A DNA stretch of 64,000 bases, taken from contig CAXIWF010000168.1 of assembly GCA_964036045.1 (NCBI GenBank), positions 178,402 through 242,401 on the forward strand. The letters run 5' to 3'. How positions within the stretch are numbered: the stretch's first letter is position 1; each line of letters starts with the position of its first letter. A program made the translations under genes and the position numbers. Positions 45,388 to 58,000 of the stretch are shown here, piece by piece. Under the pieces are notes generated by a model. The model was not told the DNA's origin and did no database searches. It was given only the letters and a program-made list of their open reading frames with translations. This DNA comes from Eutreptiella sp. 'Long Island Sound 2002'. Taxonomy: Eukaryota > Euglenozoa > Euglenophyceae > Eutreptiales > Eutreptiaceae.

Positions 45388-48299
45388 TTCTGAGAATTTT
45401 CCGAGAATTTTCCGAGATTTTTCCGAGATTTTTCCGAGAATTTTCCGAGAATTTTCCGATAATTTTCCGAGAATTTTCCGAGAATTTTCCGAGAATTTTC
45501 CGAGAATTTTCCGAGAATTTTCCGAGAATTTTCCGAGAACTTTCCGAGAATTTTCGGAGAATTTTCCGAGAATTTTCCGAGAATTTTCTGAGAATTTTCC
45601 GAGAATTATCCGAGAATTTCCGAGAATTTTCTGAGAATTTTCCGAGAATTTTCCGAGAATTTTCCGAGAATTTTCCGAGAATTTTCCGAGAATTTTCCGA
45701 GAATTTTCCGAGAATTTTCCGAGAGTTTTTCGTCAATTTTCCGAGAATTTTCCGAGAATTTTCCGAGAATTTTCCGAGAATTTTCCGAGAATTTTCCGAG
45801 AATTTTCCGAGAATTTTTCCGAGAATTTTCCGAGAATTTTCCGAGAATTTTCCGGGAATTTTCCGAGAATTTTCCGAGAATTTTCCGAGAATTTTCCGAG
45901 AATTTTCCGAGAATTTTCCGAGAATTTTCCGAGAATTTTCCGAGAATTTTCCGAGAATTTTCCGAGAATCTTCCGAGAATTTTCCGAGAATTTTCCGTCA
46001 ATTTTCGGAGAATTTTCCGAGAATTTTCCGAGAATTTTCCGAGAATTTTCCGAGAATTTTCCGAGAATTTTCCGAGAATTTTCCGAGAATTTTCCGAGAA
46101 TTTTCCGAGAAAATTTCGAGAATTTTCCGAGAATTTTCCGTCAATTTTCCGAGAATTTTCCGAGAATTTTCCGAGAATTTTCCGAGAATTTTCCGAGAAT
46201 TTTCCGAGAATTTTCCGAGAATTTTCCGAGAATTTTCCGAGAATTTTCCGAGAATTTTCCGAGAATTTTCCGAGAGTTTTTCGTCAATTTTCCGAGAATT
46301 TTCCGAGAATTTTCCGAGAATTTTCCGAGAATTTTCCGAGAATTTTCCGAGAATTTTCCGAGAATTTTCCGAGAATTTTCCGAGAATTTTCCGTCAATTT
46401 TCCGAGAATTTTCCGAGAATTTTCCGAGAATTTTCCGAGAATTTTCTGAGAATTTTCTGAGAATTTTCCGAGAATTTTCCGAGAATTTTCCGAGAATTTT
46501 CCGAGAATTTTCCGTCAATTTTCCGAGAATTTTCCGAGAATTTTCCGAGAATTTTCCGAGAATTTTCCGAGAATTTTCCGAGAATTTTCCGAGAATTTTC
46601 CGAGAATTTTCCGAGAATTTTCCGTGAATTTTCCGGGAATTTTCCGAGAATTTTCCGAGAATTTTCCGAGAATTTTCCGAGAATTTTCCGAGAATTTTCC
46701 GAGAATTTTCCAAGAATTTTCCGAGAATTTTCCGAGAATTTTCCGAGAATTTTCCGAGAATTTTCCGAGAATTTTCCGAGAATTTTCCGAGAATTTTCCG
46801 AGAATTTTCCTAGAATTTTCCGAGAATTTTCCGTCAATTTTCCGAGAATTTTCCGAGAATTTTCCGAGAATTTTCCGAGAATTTTCCGAGAATTTTCCGA
46901 GAATTTTCCGAGAATTTTCCGAGAATTTTCCGAGAATTTTCCGAGAATTTTCCGAGAATTTTCTGAGAATTTTCCGAGAATTTTCCGAGAATTTTCCGAG
47001 ATTTTTCCGAGAATTTTCCGAGAATTTTCCGATAATTTTCCGAGAATTTTCCGAGAATTTTCCGAGAATTTTCCGAGAATTTTCCGAGAATTTTCCGAGA
47101 ATTTTCCGAGAACTTTCCGAGAATTTTCTGAGAATTTTCCGAGAATTTTTCCGAGAATTTTCTGAGAATTTTCCGAGAATTATCCGAGAATTTCCGAGAA
47201 TTTTCTGAGAATTTTCCGAGAATTTTCCGAGAATTTTCCGAGAATTTTCCGAGAATTTTCCGAGAATTTTCCGAGAATTTTCTGAGAATTTTCCGAGAAT
47301 TTTCCGTCAATTTTCCGAGAATTTTCCGAGAATTTTCCGAAAATTTTCCGAGAATTTTCCGAGAATTTTCCGAGAATTTTCCGAGAATTTTCTGAGAATT
47401 TTCCGAGAATTTTCCGAGAATTTTCCGTCAATTTTCCGAGAATTTTCCGAGAATTTTCCGAGAATTTTCCGAGAATTTTCCGAGAATTTTCCGAGAATTT
47501 TCCGAGAATTTTCCGAGAATTTTCCGAGAATTTTCCGAGAATTTTCCGAGAATTTTCCGGGAATTTTCCGAGAATTTGCCGAGAATTTTCCGAGAATTTT
47601 CCGAGAATTTTCCGAGAATTTTCCGAGAATTTTCCGAGAATTTTCCGAGAATTTTCCGGAATTTTCCGAGAATTTTCCGAGAATTTTCCGAGAATTTTCC
47701 GAGAATTTTCCGAGAATTTTCCGAGAATTTTCCAAGAATTTTCCGAGAATTTTCCGAGAATTTTCCGAGAATTTTCCGAGAATTTTCCGAGAATTTTCCG
47801 AGAATTTTCCGAGAATTTTCCGAGAATTTTCCGAGAATTTTCCGAGAATTTTCCGTCAATTTTCCGAGAATTTTCCGAGAATTTTCCGAGAATTTTCCGA
47901 GAATTTTCCGAGAATTTTCCGAGAATTTTCCGAGAATTTTCCGACAATTTTCTGAGAATTTTCCGAGATTTTTCCGAGAATTTTCCGAGAATTTTCCGAT
48001 AATTTTCCGAGAATTTTCCGAGAATTTTCCGAGAATTTTCCGAGAATTTTCCGAGAATTTTCCGAGAATTTTCCGAGAACTTTCCGAGAATTTTCTGAGA
48101 ATTTTCCGAGAATTTTCCGAGAATTTCCGAGAATTTTCTGAGAATTTTCCGAGAATTTTCCGAGAATTTTCCGAGAATTTTCCGAGAATTTTCCGAGAAT
48201 TTTCCGAGAATTTTCCGATAATTTTCCGAGAATTTTCCGAGAATTTTCCGAGAATTTTCCGAGAATTTTTCCGAGAATTTTCCGAGAATTTTCCGAGAA
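45388..48299 (+). repeat. Array with rising frequency of length variants and ATAA-ATTATCC blocks
   Basis: ATAA-ATTATCC type blocks lie at about 45390-45625, 46965-47210 and 47945-48145. Units of 10 or 12 bp appear near 45612, 45815, 47152, 47187, 47655, 48124 and 48266, far more often than to the left. Two GTGAATTTTCC variants create apparent GTG starts (46624 is the clear case). No gene is seen. Confidence 0.82.
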
Positions 48300-49160
48300 T
48301 TTTCCGAGAATTTTCTGAGAATTTTCCGAGAATTATCCGAGAATTTCCGAGAATTTTCTGAGAATTTTCCGAGAATTTTCCGAGAATTTTCCGAGAATTT
48401 TCCGAGAATTTTCCGAGAATTTTCCGAGAATTTTCTGAGAATTTTCCGAGAATTTTCCGTCAATTTTCCGAGAATTTTCCGAGAATTTTCCGAAAATTTT
48501 CCGAGAATTTTCCGAGAATTTTCCGAGAATTTTCCGAGAATTTTCTGAGAATTTTCCGAGAATTTTCCGAGAATTTTCCGTCAATTTTCCGAGAATTTTC
48601 CGAGAATTTTCCGAGAATTTTCCGAGAATTTTCCGCGAATTTTCCGAGAATTTTCCGAGAATTTTCCGAGAATTTTCCGAGAATTTTCCGAGAATTTTCC
48701 GAGAATTTTCCGGGAATTTTCCGAGAATTTTCCGAGAATTTTCCGAGAATTTTCCGAGAATTTTCCGAGAATTTTCCGAGAATTTTCCGAGAATTTTCCG
48801 AGAATTTTCCGAGAATTTTCCGAGAATTTTCCGAGAATTTTCCGAGAATTTTCCGAGAATTTTCCGTCAATTTTCCGAGAATTTTCCGAGAATTTTCCGA
48901 GAATTTTCCGGGAATTTTCCGAGAATTTTCCGAGAATTTTCCGAGAATTTTCCGAGAATTTTCCGAGAATTTTTCGAGAATTTTCCGAGAATTTTCCGTC
49001 AATTTTCCGAGAATTTTCCGAGAATTTTTCCGAGAATTTTCCGAGAATTTTCCGAGAATTTTCCGATAATTTTCCGAGAATTTTCCGGATCTATTTTCCG
49101 AGAATTTTCCGAGAATTTTCCGAGAATTTTCCGAGAATTTTCCGAGAGTTTTCCGTCAAT
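48300..49160 (+). repeat. GGATCTA-containing block, copy 1
   Basis: Order: ATTATCC (48333), 10-bp unit, CTGAG, GTCA, CCGAAAA, CTGAG, GTCA, the rare CCGCGAATTTT (48635), CCGGG, GTCA, TCGAG, GTCA, CCGATAA, GGATCTA (49087), then GAGAGTTTTCCGTCAA near 49145. The same order recurs 2,034 bp and 5,839 bp downstream. Confidence 0.9.
49085..49097 (+). repeat. Non-unit interruption CCGGATCTATTTT
   Basis: A 13-bp unit whose centre, GGATCTA, does not resemble the satellite unit by a single substitution. Two related 14-bp forms with one extra T lie near 51119 and 54924. Confidence 0.92.
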
Positions 49161-50339
49161 TTTCCGAGAATTTTCCGAGAATTTTCCGAGAATTTTCCGA
49201 GAATTTTCCGAGAATTTTCCGAGAATTTTCCGAGAATTTTCCGAGAATTTTCCGAGAATTTTCCGAGAATTTTCCGAGAATTTTCCGAGAATTTTCCGAG
49301 AATTTTCCGGGAATTTTCCGAGAATTTTCCGAGAATTTTCCGAGAATTTTCCGAGAATTTTCCGAGAATTTTCCGAGAATTTTCCGAGAATTTTCCGAGA
49401 ATTTCCGAGAATTTTCCGAGAATTTTCCGAGAATTTTCCGAGAATTTTCCGTCAATTTTCCGAGAATTTTCCGAGAATTTTCCGAGAATTTTCCGAGAAT
49501 TTTCCGAGAATTTTCCGAGAATTTTCCGAGAATTTTCCGAGAATTTTCCGAGAATTTTCCGAGAATTTTCCGAGAACTTTCCGAGAATTTTCTGAGAATT
49601 TTCCGAGAATTTTCCGAGAATTTCCGAGAATTTTCTGAGAATTTTCCGAGAATTTTCCGAGAATTTTCCGAGAATTTTCCGAGAATTTTCCGAGAATTTT
49701 CCGAGAATTTTCTGAGAATTTTCCGAGAATTTTCCGAGAATTTTCCGAGATTTTTCCGAGAATTTTCCGAGAATTTTCCGATAATTTTCCGAGAATTTTC
49801 CGAGAATTTTCCGAGAATTTTCCGAGAATTTTCCGAGAATTTTCCGAGAATTTTCCGAGAATTTTCTGAGAATTTTCCGAGAATTATCCGAGAATTTCCG
49901 AGAATTTTTCCGACAATTTTCTGAGAATTTTCCGAGATTTTTCCGAGAATTTTCCGAGAATTTTCCGATAATTTTCCGAGAATTTTCCGAGAATTTTCCG
50001 AGAATTTTCCGAGAATTTTCCGAGAATTTTCCGAGAATTTTCCGAGAACTTTCCGAGAATTTTCTGAGAATTTTCCGAGAATTTTCCGAGAATTTCCGAG
50101 AATTTTCTGAGAATTTTCCGAGAATTTTCCGAGAATTTTCCGAGAATTTTCCGAGAATTTTCCGAGAATTTTCCGAGAATTTTCTGAGATTTTCCGAGAA
50201 TTTTCCGAGAATTTTCCGAGATTTTTCCGAGAATTTTCCGAGAATTTTCCGATAATTTTCCGAGAATTTTCCGAGAATTTTCCGAGAATTTTCCGAGAAT
50301 TTTCCGAGAATTTTCCGAGAATTTTCCGAGAATTTTCCC
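49161..50339 (+). repeat. Indel-rich array with three close ATAA blocks
   Basis: CCGATAA-type blocks lie near 49740-49905, 49915-50110 and 50190-50390. Short or long units occur near 49400, 49617, 49890, 49905, 50091, 50191 and 50338, so the phase shifts roughly every 100-200 bp. No gene is seen. Confidence 0.82.
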
Positions 50340-51195
50340 GAGAATTTTCTGAGAATTTTCCGAGAATTATCCGAGAATTTCCGAGAATTTTCTGAGAATT
50401 TTCCGAGAATTTTCCGAGAATTTTCCGAGAATTTTCCGAGAATTTTCCGAGAATTTTCCGAGAATTTTCTGAGAATTTTCCGAGAATTTTCCGTCAATTT
50501 TCCGAGAATTTTCCGAGAATTTTCCCGAAAATTTTCCGAGAATTTTCCGAGAATTTTCCGAGAATTTTCCGAGAATTTTCTGAGAATTTTCCGAGAATTT
50601 TCCGAGAATTTTCCGTCAATTTTCCGAGAATTTTCCGAGAATTTTCCGAGAATTTTCCGAGAATTTTCCGCGAATTTTCCGAGAATTTTCCGAGAATTTT
50701 CCGAGAATTTTCCGAGAATTTTCCGAGAATTTTCGAGAATTTTCCGGGAATTTTCCGAGAATTTTCCGAGAATTTTCCGAGAATTTTCCGAGAATTTTCC
50801 GAGAATTTTCCGAGAATTTTCCGAGAATTTTCCGAGAATTTTCCGAGAATTTTTCCGAGAATTTTCCGAGAATTTTCCAAGAATTTTCCGAGAATTTTCC
50901 GTCAATTTTCCGAGAATTTTCCGAGAATTTTCCGAGAATTTTCCGAGAATTTTCCGAGAATTTTCCGAGAATTTTCCGAGAATTTTCCGAGAATTTTCCG
51001 AGAATTTTTCGAGAATTTTCCGAGAATTTTCCGTCAATTTTCCGAGAATTTTCCGAGAATTTTCCGAGAATTTTCCGAGAATTTTCCGAGAATTTTCCGA
51101 TAATTTTCCGAGAATTTTCCGGATCTATTTTTCCGAGAATTTTCCGAGAATTTTCCGAGAATTTTCCGAGAATTTTCCGAGAGTTTTCCGTCAAT
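50340..51195 (+). repeat. GGATCTA-containing block, copy 2
   Basis: ATTATCC near 50367, CCGCGAATTTT at 50670 and GGATCTA at 51121, all about 2,034 bp after copy 1. It has picked up its own length variants: CCCGAAAA near 50523, a missing C near 50727 and an extra T near 50851. Confidence 0.9.
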
Positions 51196-54139
51196 TTTCC
51201 GAGAATTTTCCGAGAATTTTCCGAGAATTTTCCGAGAATTTTCCGAGAATTTTCCGAGAATTTTCCGAGAATTTTCCGAGAATTTTCCGAGAATTTTCCG
51301 AGAATTTTCCGAGAATTTTCCGAGAATTTTCCGAGAATTTTCCGGAATTTTCCGAGAATTTTCCGAGAATTTTCCGAGAATTTTCCGAGAATTTTCCGAG
51401 AATTTTCCGAGAATTTTCCGAGAATTTTCCGAGAATTTTCCGAGAATTTTCCGAGAATTTTCCGAGAATTTTCCGAGAATTTTCCGTCAATTTTCCGAGA
51501 ATTTTCCGAGAATTTTCCGAGAATTTTCCGAGAATTTTCCGAGAATTTTCCGAGAATTTTCCGAGAATTTTCCGAGAATTTTCCGAGAATTTTCCGAGAA
51601 TTTTCCGAGAATTTTCCGAGAATTTTCCGAGAATTTTCCGAGAATTTTCCGGGAATTTTCCGAGAATTTTCCGAGAATTTTCCGAGAATTTTCCGAGAAT
51701 TTTCCGAGAATTTTCCGAGAATTTTCCAAGAATTTTCCGAGAATTTTCCGAGAATTTTCCGAGAATTTTCCGAGAATTTTCCGAGAATTTTCCGAGAATT
51801 TTCCGAGAATTTTCCAAGAATTTTCCGTCAATTTTCCGAGAATTTTTCGAGAATTTTCCGAGAATTTTCCGTCAATTTTCCGAGAATTTTCCGAGAATTT
51901 TCCGAGAATTTTCCGAGAATTTTCCGAGAATTTTCCGAGAATTTTCCGAGAATTTTCCGAGAATTTTCCGAGAATTTTCCGAGAATTTTCCGAGAATTTT
52001 CCGAGAATTTTCCGAGAGTTTTTCGTCAATTTTCCGAGAATTTTCCGAGAATTTTCCGAGAATTTTCCGAGAATTTTCCGAGAATTTTCCGAGAATTTTC
52101 CGAGAATTTTCCGAGAATTTTCCGAGAATTTTCCGAGAATTTTCCGAGAATTTTCCGTCAATTTTCCGAGAATTTTCCGAGAATTTTCCGAGAATTTTCT
52201 GAGAATTTTCTGAGAATTTTCCGAGAATTTTCCGAGAATTTTCCGAGAATTTTCCGAGAATTTTCCGAGAATTTTCCGAGGAATTTTCCGAGAATTTTCC
52301 GAGAATTTTCCGAGAATTTTCCGAGAATTTTCCGAGAATTTTCCGAGAATTTTCCGAGAATTTTCCGAGAATTTTCCGGGAATTTTTCCGAGAATTTTCC
52401 GAGAATTTTCCGAGAATTTTCCGAGAATTTTCCGAGAATTTTCCGAGAATTTTCCGAGAATTTTCCGAGAATTTTCCGAGAATTTTCCGAGAATTTTCCG
52501 AGAATTTTCCGAGAATTTTCCGGGAATTTTCCGAGAATTTTCCGAGAATTTTCCGAGAATTTTCCGAGAATTTTCCGAGAATTTTCCGAGAATTTTCCGA
52601 GAATTTTCCGAGAATTTTCCGAGAATTTTCCGAGAATTTTCCGAGAATTTTCCGAGAGTTTTTCGTCAATTTTCCGAGAATTTTCCGAGAATTTTCCGAG
52701 AATTTTCCGAGAATTTTCCGAGAATTTTCCGAGAATTTTCCGAGAATTTTCCGAGAATTTTCCGAGAATTTTCCGAGAATTTTCCGAGAATTTTCCGAGA
52801 ATTTTCCGAGAATTTTCCGAGAATTTTCCGAGAATTTTCCGAGAATTTTCCGAGAATTTTCCGAGAACTTTCCGAGAATTTTCTGAGAATTTTCCGAGAA
52901 TTTTCCGAGAATTTCCGAGAATTTTCTGAGAATTTTCCGAGAATTTTCCGAGAATTTTCCGAGAATTTTCCGAGAATTTTCCGAGAATTTTCCGAGAATT
53001 TTCTGAGAATTTTCCGAGAATTTTCCGAGAATTTTCCGAGATTTTTCCGAGAATTTTCCGAGAATTTTCCGATAATTTTCCGAGAATTTTCCGAGAATTT
53101 TCCGAGAATTTTCCGAGAATTTTCCGAGAATTTTCCGAGAATTTTCCGAGAATTTTCCGAGAATTTTCTGAGAATTTTCCGAGAATTTTCCGAGAATTTT
53201 CCGAGAATTTTCCGAGAATTTTCCGAGAATTTTCCGAGAATTTTCCGTCAATTTTCCGAGAATTTTCCGAGAATTTTCCGAGAATTTTCCGAGAATTTTC
53301 CGAGAATTTTCCGAGAATTTTCCGAGAATTTTCCGAGAATTTTCCGAGAATTTTCCGAGAATTTTCCGAGAACTTTCCGAGAATTTTCTGAGAATTTTCC
53401 GAGAATTTTCCGAGAATTTCCGAGAATTTTCTGAGAATTTTCCGAGAATTTTCCGAGAATTTTCCGAGAATTTTCCGAGAATTTTCCGAGAATTTTCCGA
53501 GAATTTTCTGAGAATTTTCCGAGAATTTTCCGAGAATTTTCCGAGATTTTTCCGAGAATTTTCCGAGAATTTTCCGATAATTTTCCGAGAATTTTCCGAG
53601 AATTTTCCGAGAATTTTCCGAGAATTTCCGAGAATTTTCCGAGAATTTTCCGAGAATTTTCCGAGAATTTTCTGAGAATTTTCCGAGAATTATCCGAGAA
53701 TTTCCGAGAATTTTCCGACAATTTTCTGAGAATTTTCCGAGATTTTTCCGAGAATTTTCCGAGAATTTTCCGATAATTTTCCGAGAATTTTCCGAGAATT
53801 TTCCGAGAATTTTCCGAGAATTTTCCGAGAATTTTCCGAGAATTTTCCGAGAACTTTCCGAGAATTTTCTGAGAATTTTCCGAGAATTTTCCGAGAATTT
53901 CCGAGAATTTTCTGAGAATTTTCCGAGAATTTTCCGAGAATTTTCCGAGAATTTTCCGAGAATTTTCCGAGAATTTTCCGAGAATTTTCTGAGAATTTTC
54001 CGAGAATTTTCCGAGAATTTTCCGAGATTTTTCCGAGAATTTTCCGAGAATTTTCCGATAATTTTCCGAGAATTTTCCGAGAATTTTCCGAGAATTTTCC
54101 GAGAATTTTCCGAGAATTTTCCGAGAATTTTCCGAGAAT
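51196..54139 (+). repeat. Mixed higher-order repeats with many one-base length variants
   Basis: Standard GTCA, CCGGG, CCAAG and TCGAG markers run from 51480 to 52160. Then come CCGAGGAATTTT near 52276, CCGGGAATTTTT near 52378, and repeated ACTTT-CTGAG-10-bp unit-CTGAG modules near 52860-52930, 53365-53430 and 53845-53910. CCGATAA blocks recur near 53070, 53576, 53770 and 54057. No gene is seen. Confidence 0.8.
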
Positions 54140-55000
54140 TTTCCGAGAATTTTCTGAGAATTTTCCGAGAATTATCCGAGAATTTCCGAGAATTTTCTGA
54201 GAATTTTCCGAGAATTTTCCGAGAATTTTCCGAGAATTTTCCGAGAATTTTCCGAGAATTTTCCGAGAATTTTCTGAGAATTTTCCGAGAATTTTCCGTC
54301 AATTTTCCGAGAATTTTCCGAGAATTTTCCGAAAATTTTCCGAGAATTTTCCGAGAATTTTCCGAGAATTTTCCGAGAATTTTCTGAGAATTTTCCGAGA
54401 ATTTTCCGAGAATTTTCCGTCAATTTTCCGAGAATTTTCCGAGAATTTTCCGAGAATTTTCCGAGAATTTTCCGCGAATTTTCCGAGAATTTTCCGAGAA
54501 TTTTCCGAGAATTTTCCGAGAATTTTCCGAGAATTTTCCGAGAATTTTCCGGGAATTTTCCGAGAATTTTCCGAGAATTTTCCGAGAATTTTCCGAGAAT
54601 TTTCCGAGAATTTTCCGAGAATTTTCCGAGAATTTTCCGAGAATTTTCCGAGAATTTTCCGAGAATTTTCCGAGAATTTTCCGAGAATTTTCCGAGAATT
54701 TTCCGTCAATTTTCCGAGAATTTTCCGAGAATTTTCCGAGAATTTTCCGAGAATTTTCCGAGAATTTTCCGAGAATTTTCCGAGAATTTTCCGAGAATTT
54801 TCCGAGAATTTTTCGAGAATTTTCCGAGAATTTTCCGTCAATTTTCCGAGAATTTTCCGAGAATTTTCCGAGAATTTTCCGAGAATTTTTCCGAGAATTT
54901 TCCGATAATTTTCCGAGAATTTTCCGGATCTATTTTTCCGAGAATTTTCCGAGAATTTTCCGAGAATTTTCCGAGAATTTTCCGAGAGTTTTCCGTCAAT
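54140..55000 (+). repeat. GGATCTA-containing block, copy 3
   Basis: ATTATCC near 54172, CCGCGAATTTT at 54474 and GGATCTA at 54926 keep the internal spacing of the other copies. The 14-bp interruption (CCGGATCTATTTTT) matches copy 2 rather than copy 1, so copies 2 and 3 probably share a more recent ancestor. Confidence 0.9.
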
Positions 55001-58000
55001 TTTCCGAGAATTTTCCGAGAATTTTCCGAGAATTTTCCGAGAATTTTCCGAGAATTTTCCGAGAATTTTCCGAGAATTTTCCGAGAATTTTCCGAGAATT
55101 TTCCGAGAATTTTCCGAGAATTTTCCGAGAATTTTCCGGGAATTTTCCGAGAATTTTCCGAGAATTTTCCGAGAATTTTCCGAGAATTTTCCGAGAATTT
55201 TCCGAGAATTTTCCGAGAATTTTCCGAGAATTTTCCGAGAATTTTCCGAGAATTTTCCGAGAATTTTCCGAGAATTTTCCGTCAATTTTCCGAGAATTTT
55301 CCGAGAATTTTCCGAGAATTTTCCGAGAATTTTCCGAGAATTTTCCGAGAATTTTCCGAGAATTTTCCGAGAATTTTCCGAGAATTTTCCGAGAATTTTC
55401 CGAGAATTTTCCGAGAATTTTCCGAGAATTTTCCGAGAATTTTCCGGGAATTTTCCGAGAATTTTCCGAGAATTTTCCGAGAATTTTCCGAGAATTTTCC
55501 GAGAATTTTCCGAGAATTTTCCAAGAATTTTCCGAGAATTTTCCGAGAATTTTCCGAGAATTTTCCGAGAATTTTCCGAGAATTTTCCGAGAATTTTCCG
55601 AGAATTTTCCAAGAATTTTCCGTCAATTTTCCGAGAATTTTTCGAGAATTTTCCGAGAATTTTCCGTCAATTTTCCGAGAATTTTCCGAGAATTTTCCGA
55701 GAATTTTCCGAGAATTTTCCGAGAATTTTCCGAGAATTTTCCGAGAATTTTCCGAGAATTTTCCGAGAATTTTCCGAGAATTTTCCGAGAGTTTTTCGTC
55801 AATTTTCCGAGAATTTTCCGAGAATTTTCCGAGAATTTTCCGAGAATTTTCCGAGAATTTTCCGAGAATTTTCCGAGAATTTTCCGAGAATTTTCCGAGA
55901 ATTTTCCGAGAATTTTCCGAGAATTTTCCGTCAATTTTCCGAGAATTTTCCGAGAATTTTCCGAGAATTTTCTGAGAATTTTCTGAGAATTTTCCGAGAA
56001 TTTTCCGAGAATTTTCCGAGAATTTTCCGAGAATTTTCCGAGAATTTTCCGAGAATTTTCCGAGAATTTTCCGAGAATTTTCCGAGAATTTTCCGAGAAT
56101 TTTCCGAGAATTTTCCGAGAATTTTCCGAGAATTTTCCGAGAATTTTCCGAGAATTTTCCGGGAATTTTCCGAGAATTTTCCGAGAATTTTCCGAGAATT
56201 TTCCGAGAATTTTCCGAGAATTTTCCGAGAATTTTCCGAGAATTTTCCGAGAATTTTCCGAGAATTTTTCCGAGAATTTTCCGAGAATTTTCCGAGAATT
56301 TTCCGGGAATTTTCCGAGAATTTTCCGAGAATTTTCCGAGAATTTTCCGAGAATTTTCCGAGAATTTTCCGAGAATTTTCCGAGAATTTTCCGAGAATTT
56401 TCCGAGAATTTTCCGAGAATTTTCCGAGAATTTTCCGAGAGTTTTTCGTCAATTTTCCGAGAATTTTCCGAGAATTTCCGAGAATTTTCCGAGAATTTTC
56501 CGAGAATTTTCCGAGAATTTTCCGAGAATTTTCCGAGAATTTTCCGAGAATTTTCCGAGAATTTTCCGAGAATTTTCCGAGAATTTTCCGAGAATTTTCC
56601 GAGAATTTTCCGGGAATTTTCCGAGAATTTTCCGAGAATTTTCCGAGAATTATCCGTCAATTTTCCGAGAATTTTCCGAGAATTTTCCGAGAATTTTCCG
56701 AGAATTTTCCGAGAATTTTCCGAGAATTTTCCGAGAATTTTCCGAGAATTTTCCGAGAATTTTCCGAGAATTTTCCGAGAGTTTTTCGTCAATTTTCCGA
56801 GAATTTTTCCGAGAATTTTCCGAGAATTTTCCGAGAATTTTCCGAGAATTTTCCGAGAATTTTCCGAGAATTTTCCGAGAATTTTCCGAGAATTTTCCGA
56901 GAATTTTCCGAGAATTTTCCGAGAATTTTCCGGGAATTTTCCGAGAATTTTCCGAGAATTTTCCGAGAATTTTCCGAGAATTTTCCGAGAATTTTCCGAG
57001 AATTTTCCGAGAATTTTCCGAGAATTTTCCGAGAATTTTCCGAGAATTTTCCGAGAATTTTCCGAGAATTTTCCGTCAATTTTCCGAGAATTTTCCGAGA
57101 ATTTTCCGAGAATTTTCCGAGAATTTTCCGAGAATTTTCCGAGAATTTTCCGAGAATTTTCCGAGAATTTTCCGAGAATTTCCGAGAATTTTTCGAGAAT
57201 TTTCCGAGAATTTTCCGTCAATTTTCCGAGAATTTTCCGAGAATTTTCCGAGAATTTTCCGAGAATTTTCCGAGAATTTTCCGAGAATTTTCCGAGAATT
57301 TTCCGAGAATTTTCCGAGAATTTTCCGAGAGTTTTTCGTCAATTTTCCGAGAATTTTCCGAGAATTTTCCGAGAATTTTCCGAGAATTTTCCGAGAATTT
57401 TCCGAGAATTTTCCGAGAATTTTCCGAGAATTTTCCGAGAATTTTCCGAGAATTTTCCGAGAATTTTCCGAGAATTTTCCGAGAATTTTCCGAGAATTTT
57501 CCGGGAATTTTCCGAGAATTTTCCGAGAATTTTCCGAGAATTTTCCGAGAATTTTCCGAGAATTTTCCGAGAATTTTCCGAGAATTTTCCGAGAATTTTC
57601 CGAGAATTTTCCGAGAATTTTCCGAGAATTTTCCGAGAATTTTCCGTCAATTTTCCGAGAATTTTCCGAGAATTTTCCGAGAATTTTCCGAGAATTTTCC
57701 GAGAATTTTCCGAGAATTTTCCGAGAATTTTCCGAGAATTTTCCGAGAATTTTCCGAGAATTTTCCGAGAATTTTCCGAGAATTTTCCGAGAATTTTCCG
57801 AGAATTTTCCGGGAATTTTCCGAGAATTTTCCGAGAATTTTCCGAGAATTTTCCGAGAATTTTCCGAGAATTTTCCGAGAATTTTTCCAAGAATTTTCCG
57901 AGAATTTTCCGAGAATTTTCCGAGAATTTTCCGAGAATTTTCCGAGAATTTTCCGAGAATTTTCCGAGAATTTTCCAAGAATTTTCCGTCAATTTTCCGA

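Noticed and set aside
49085-49097. GGATCTA as a transposon target or remnant
   Set aside because: Only about 7 bp differ from the unit. There are no terminal repeats and no clear target-site duplication, so an insertion origin cannot be shown.
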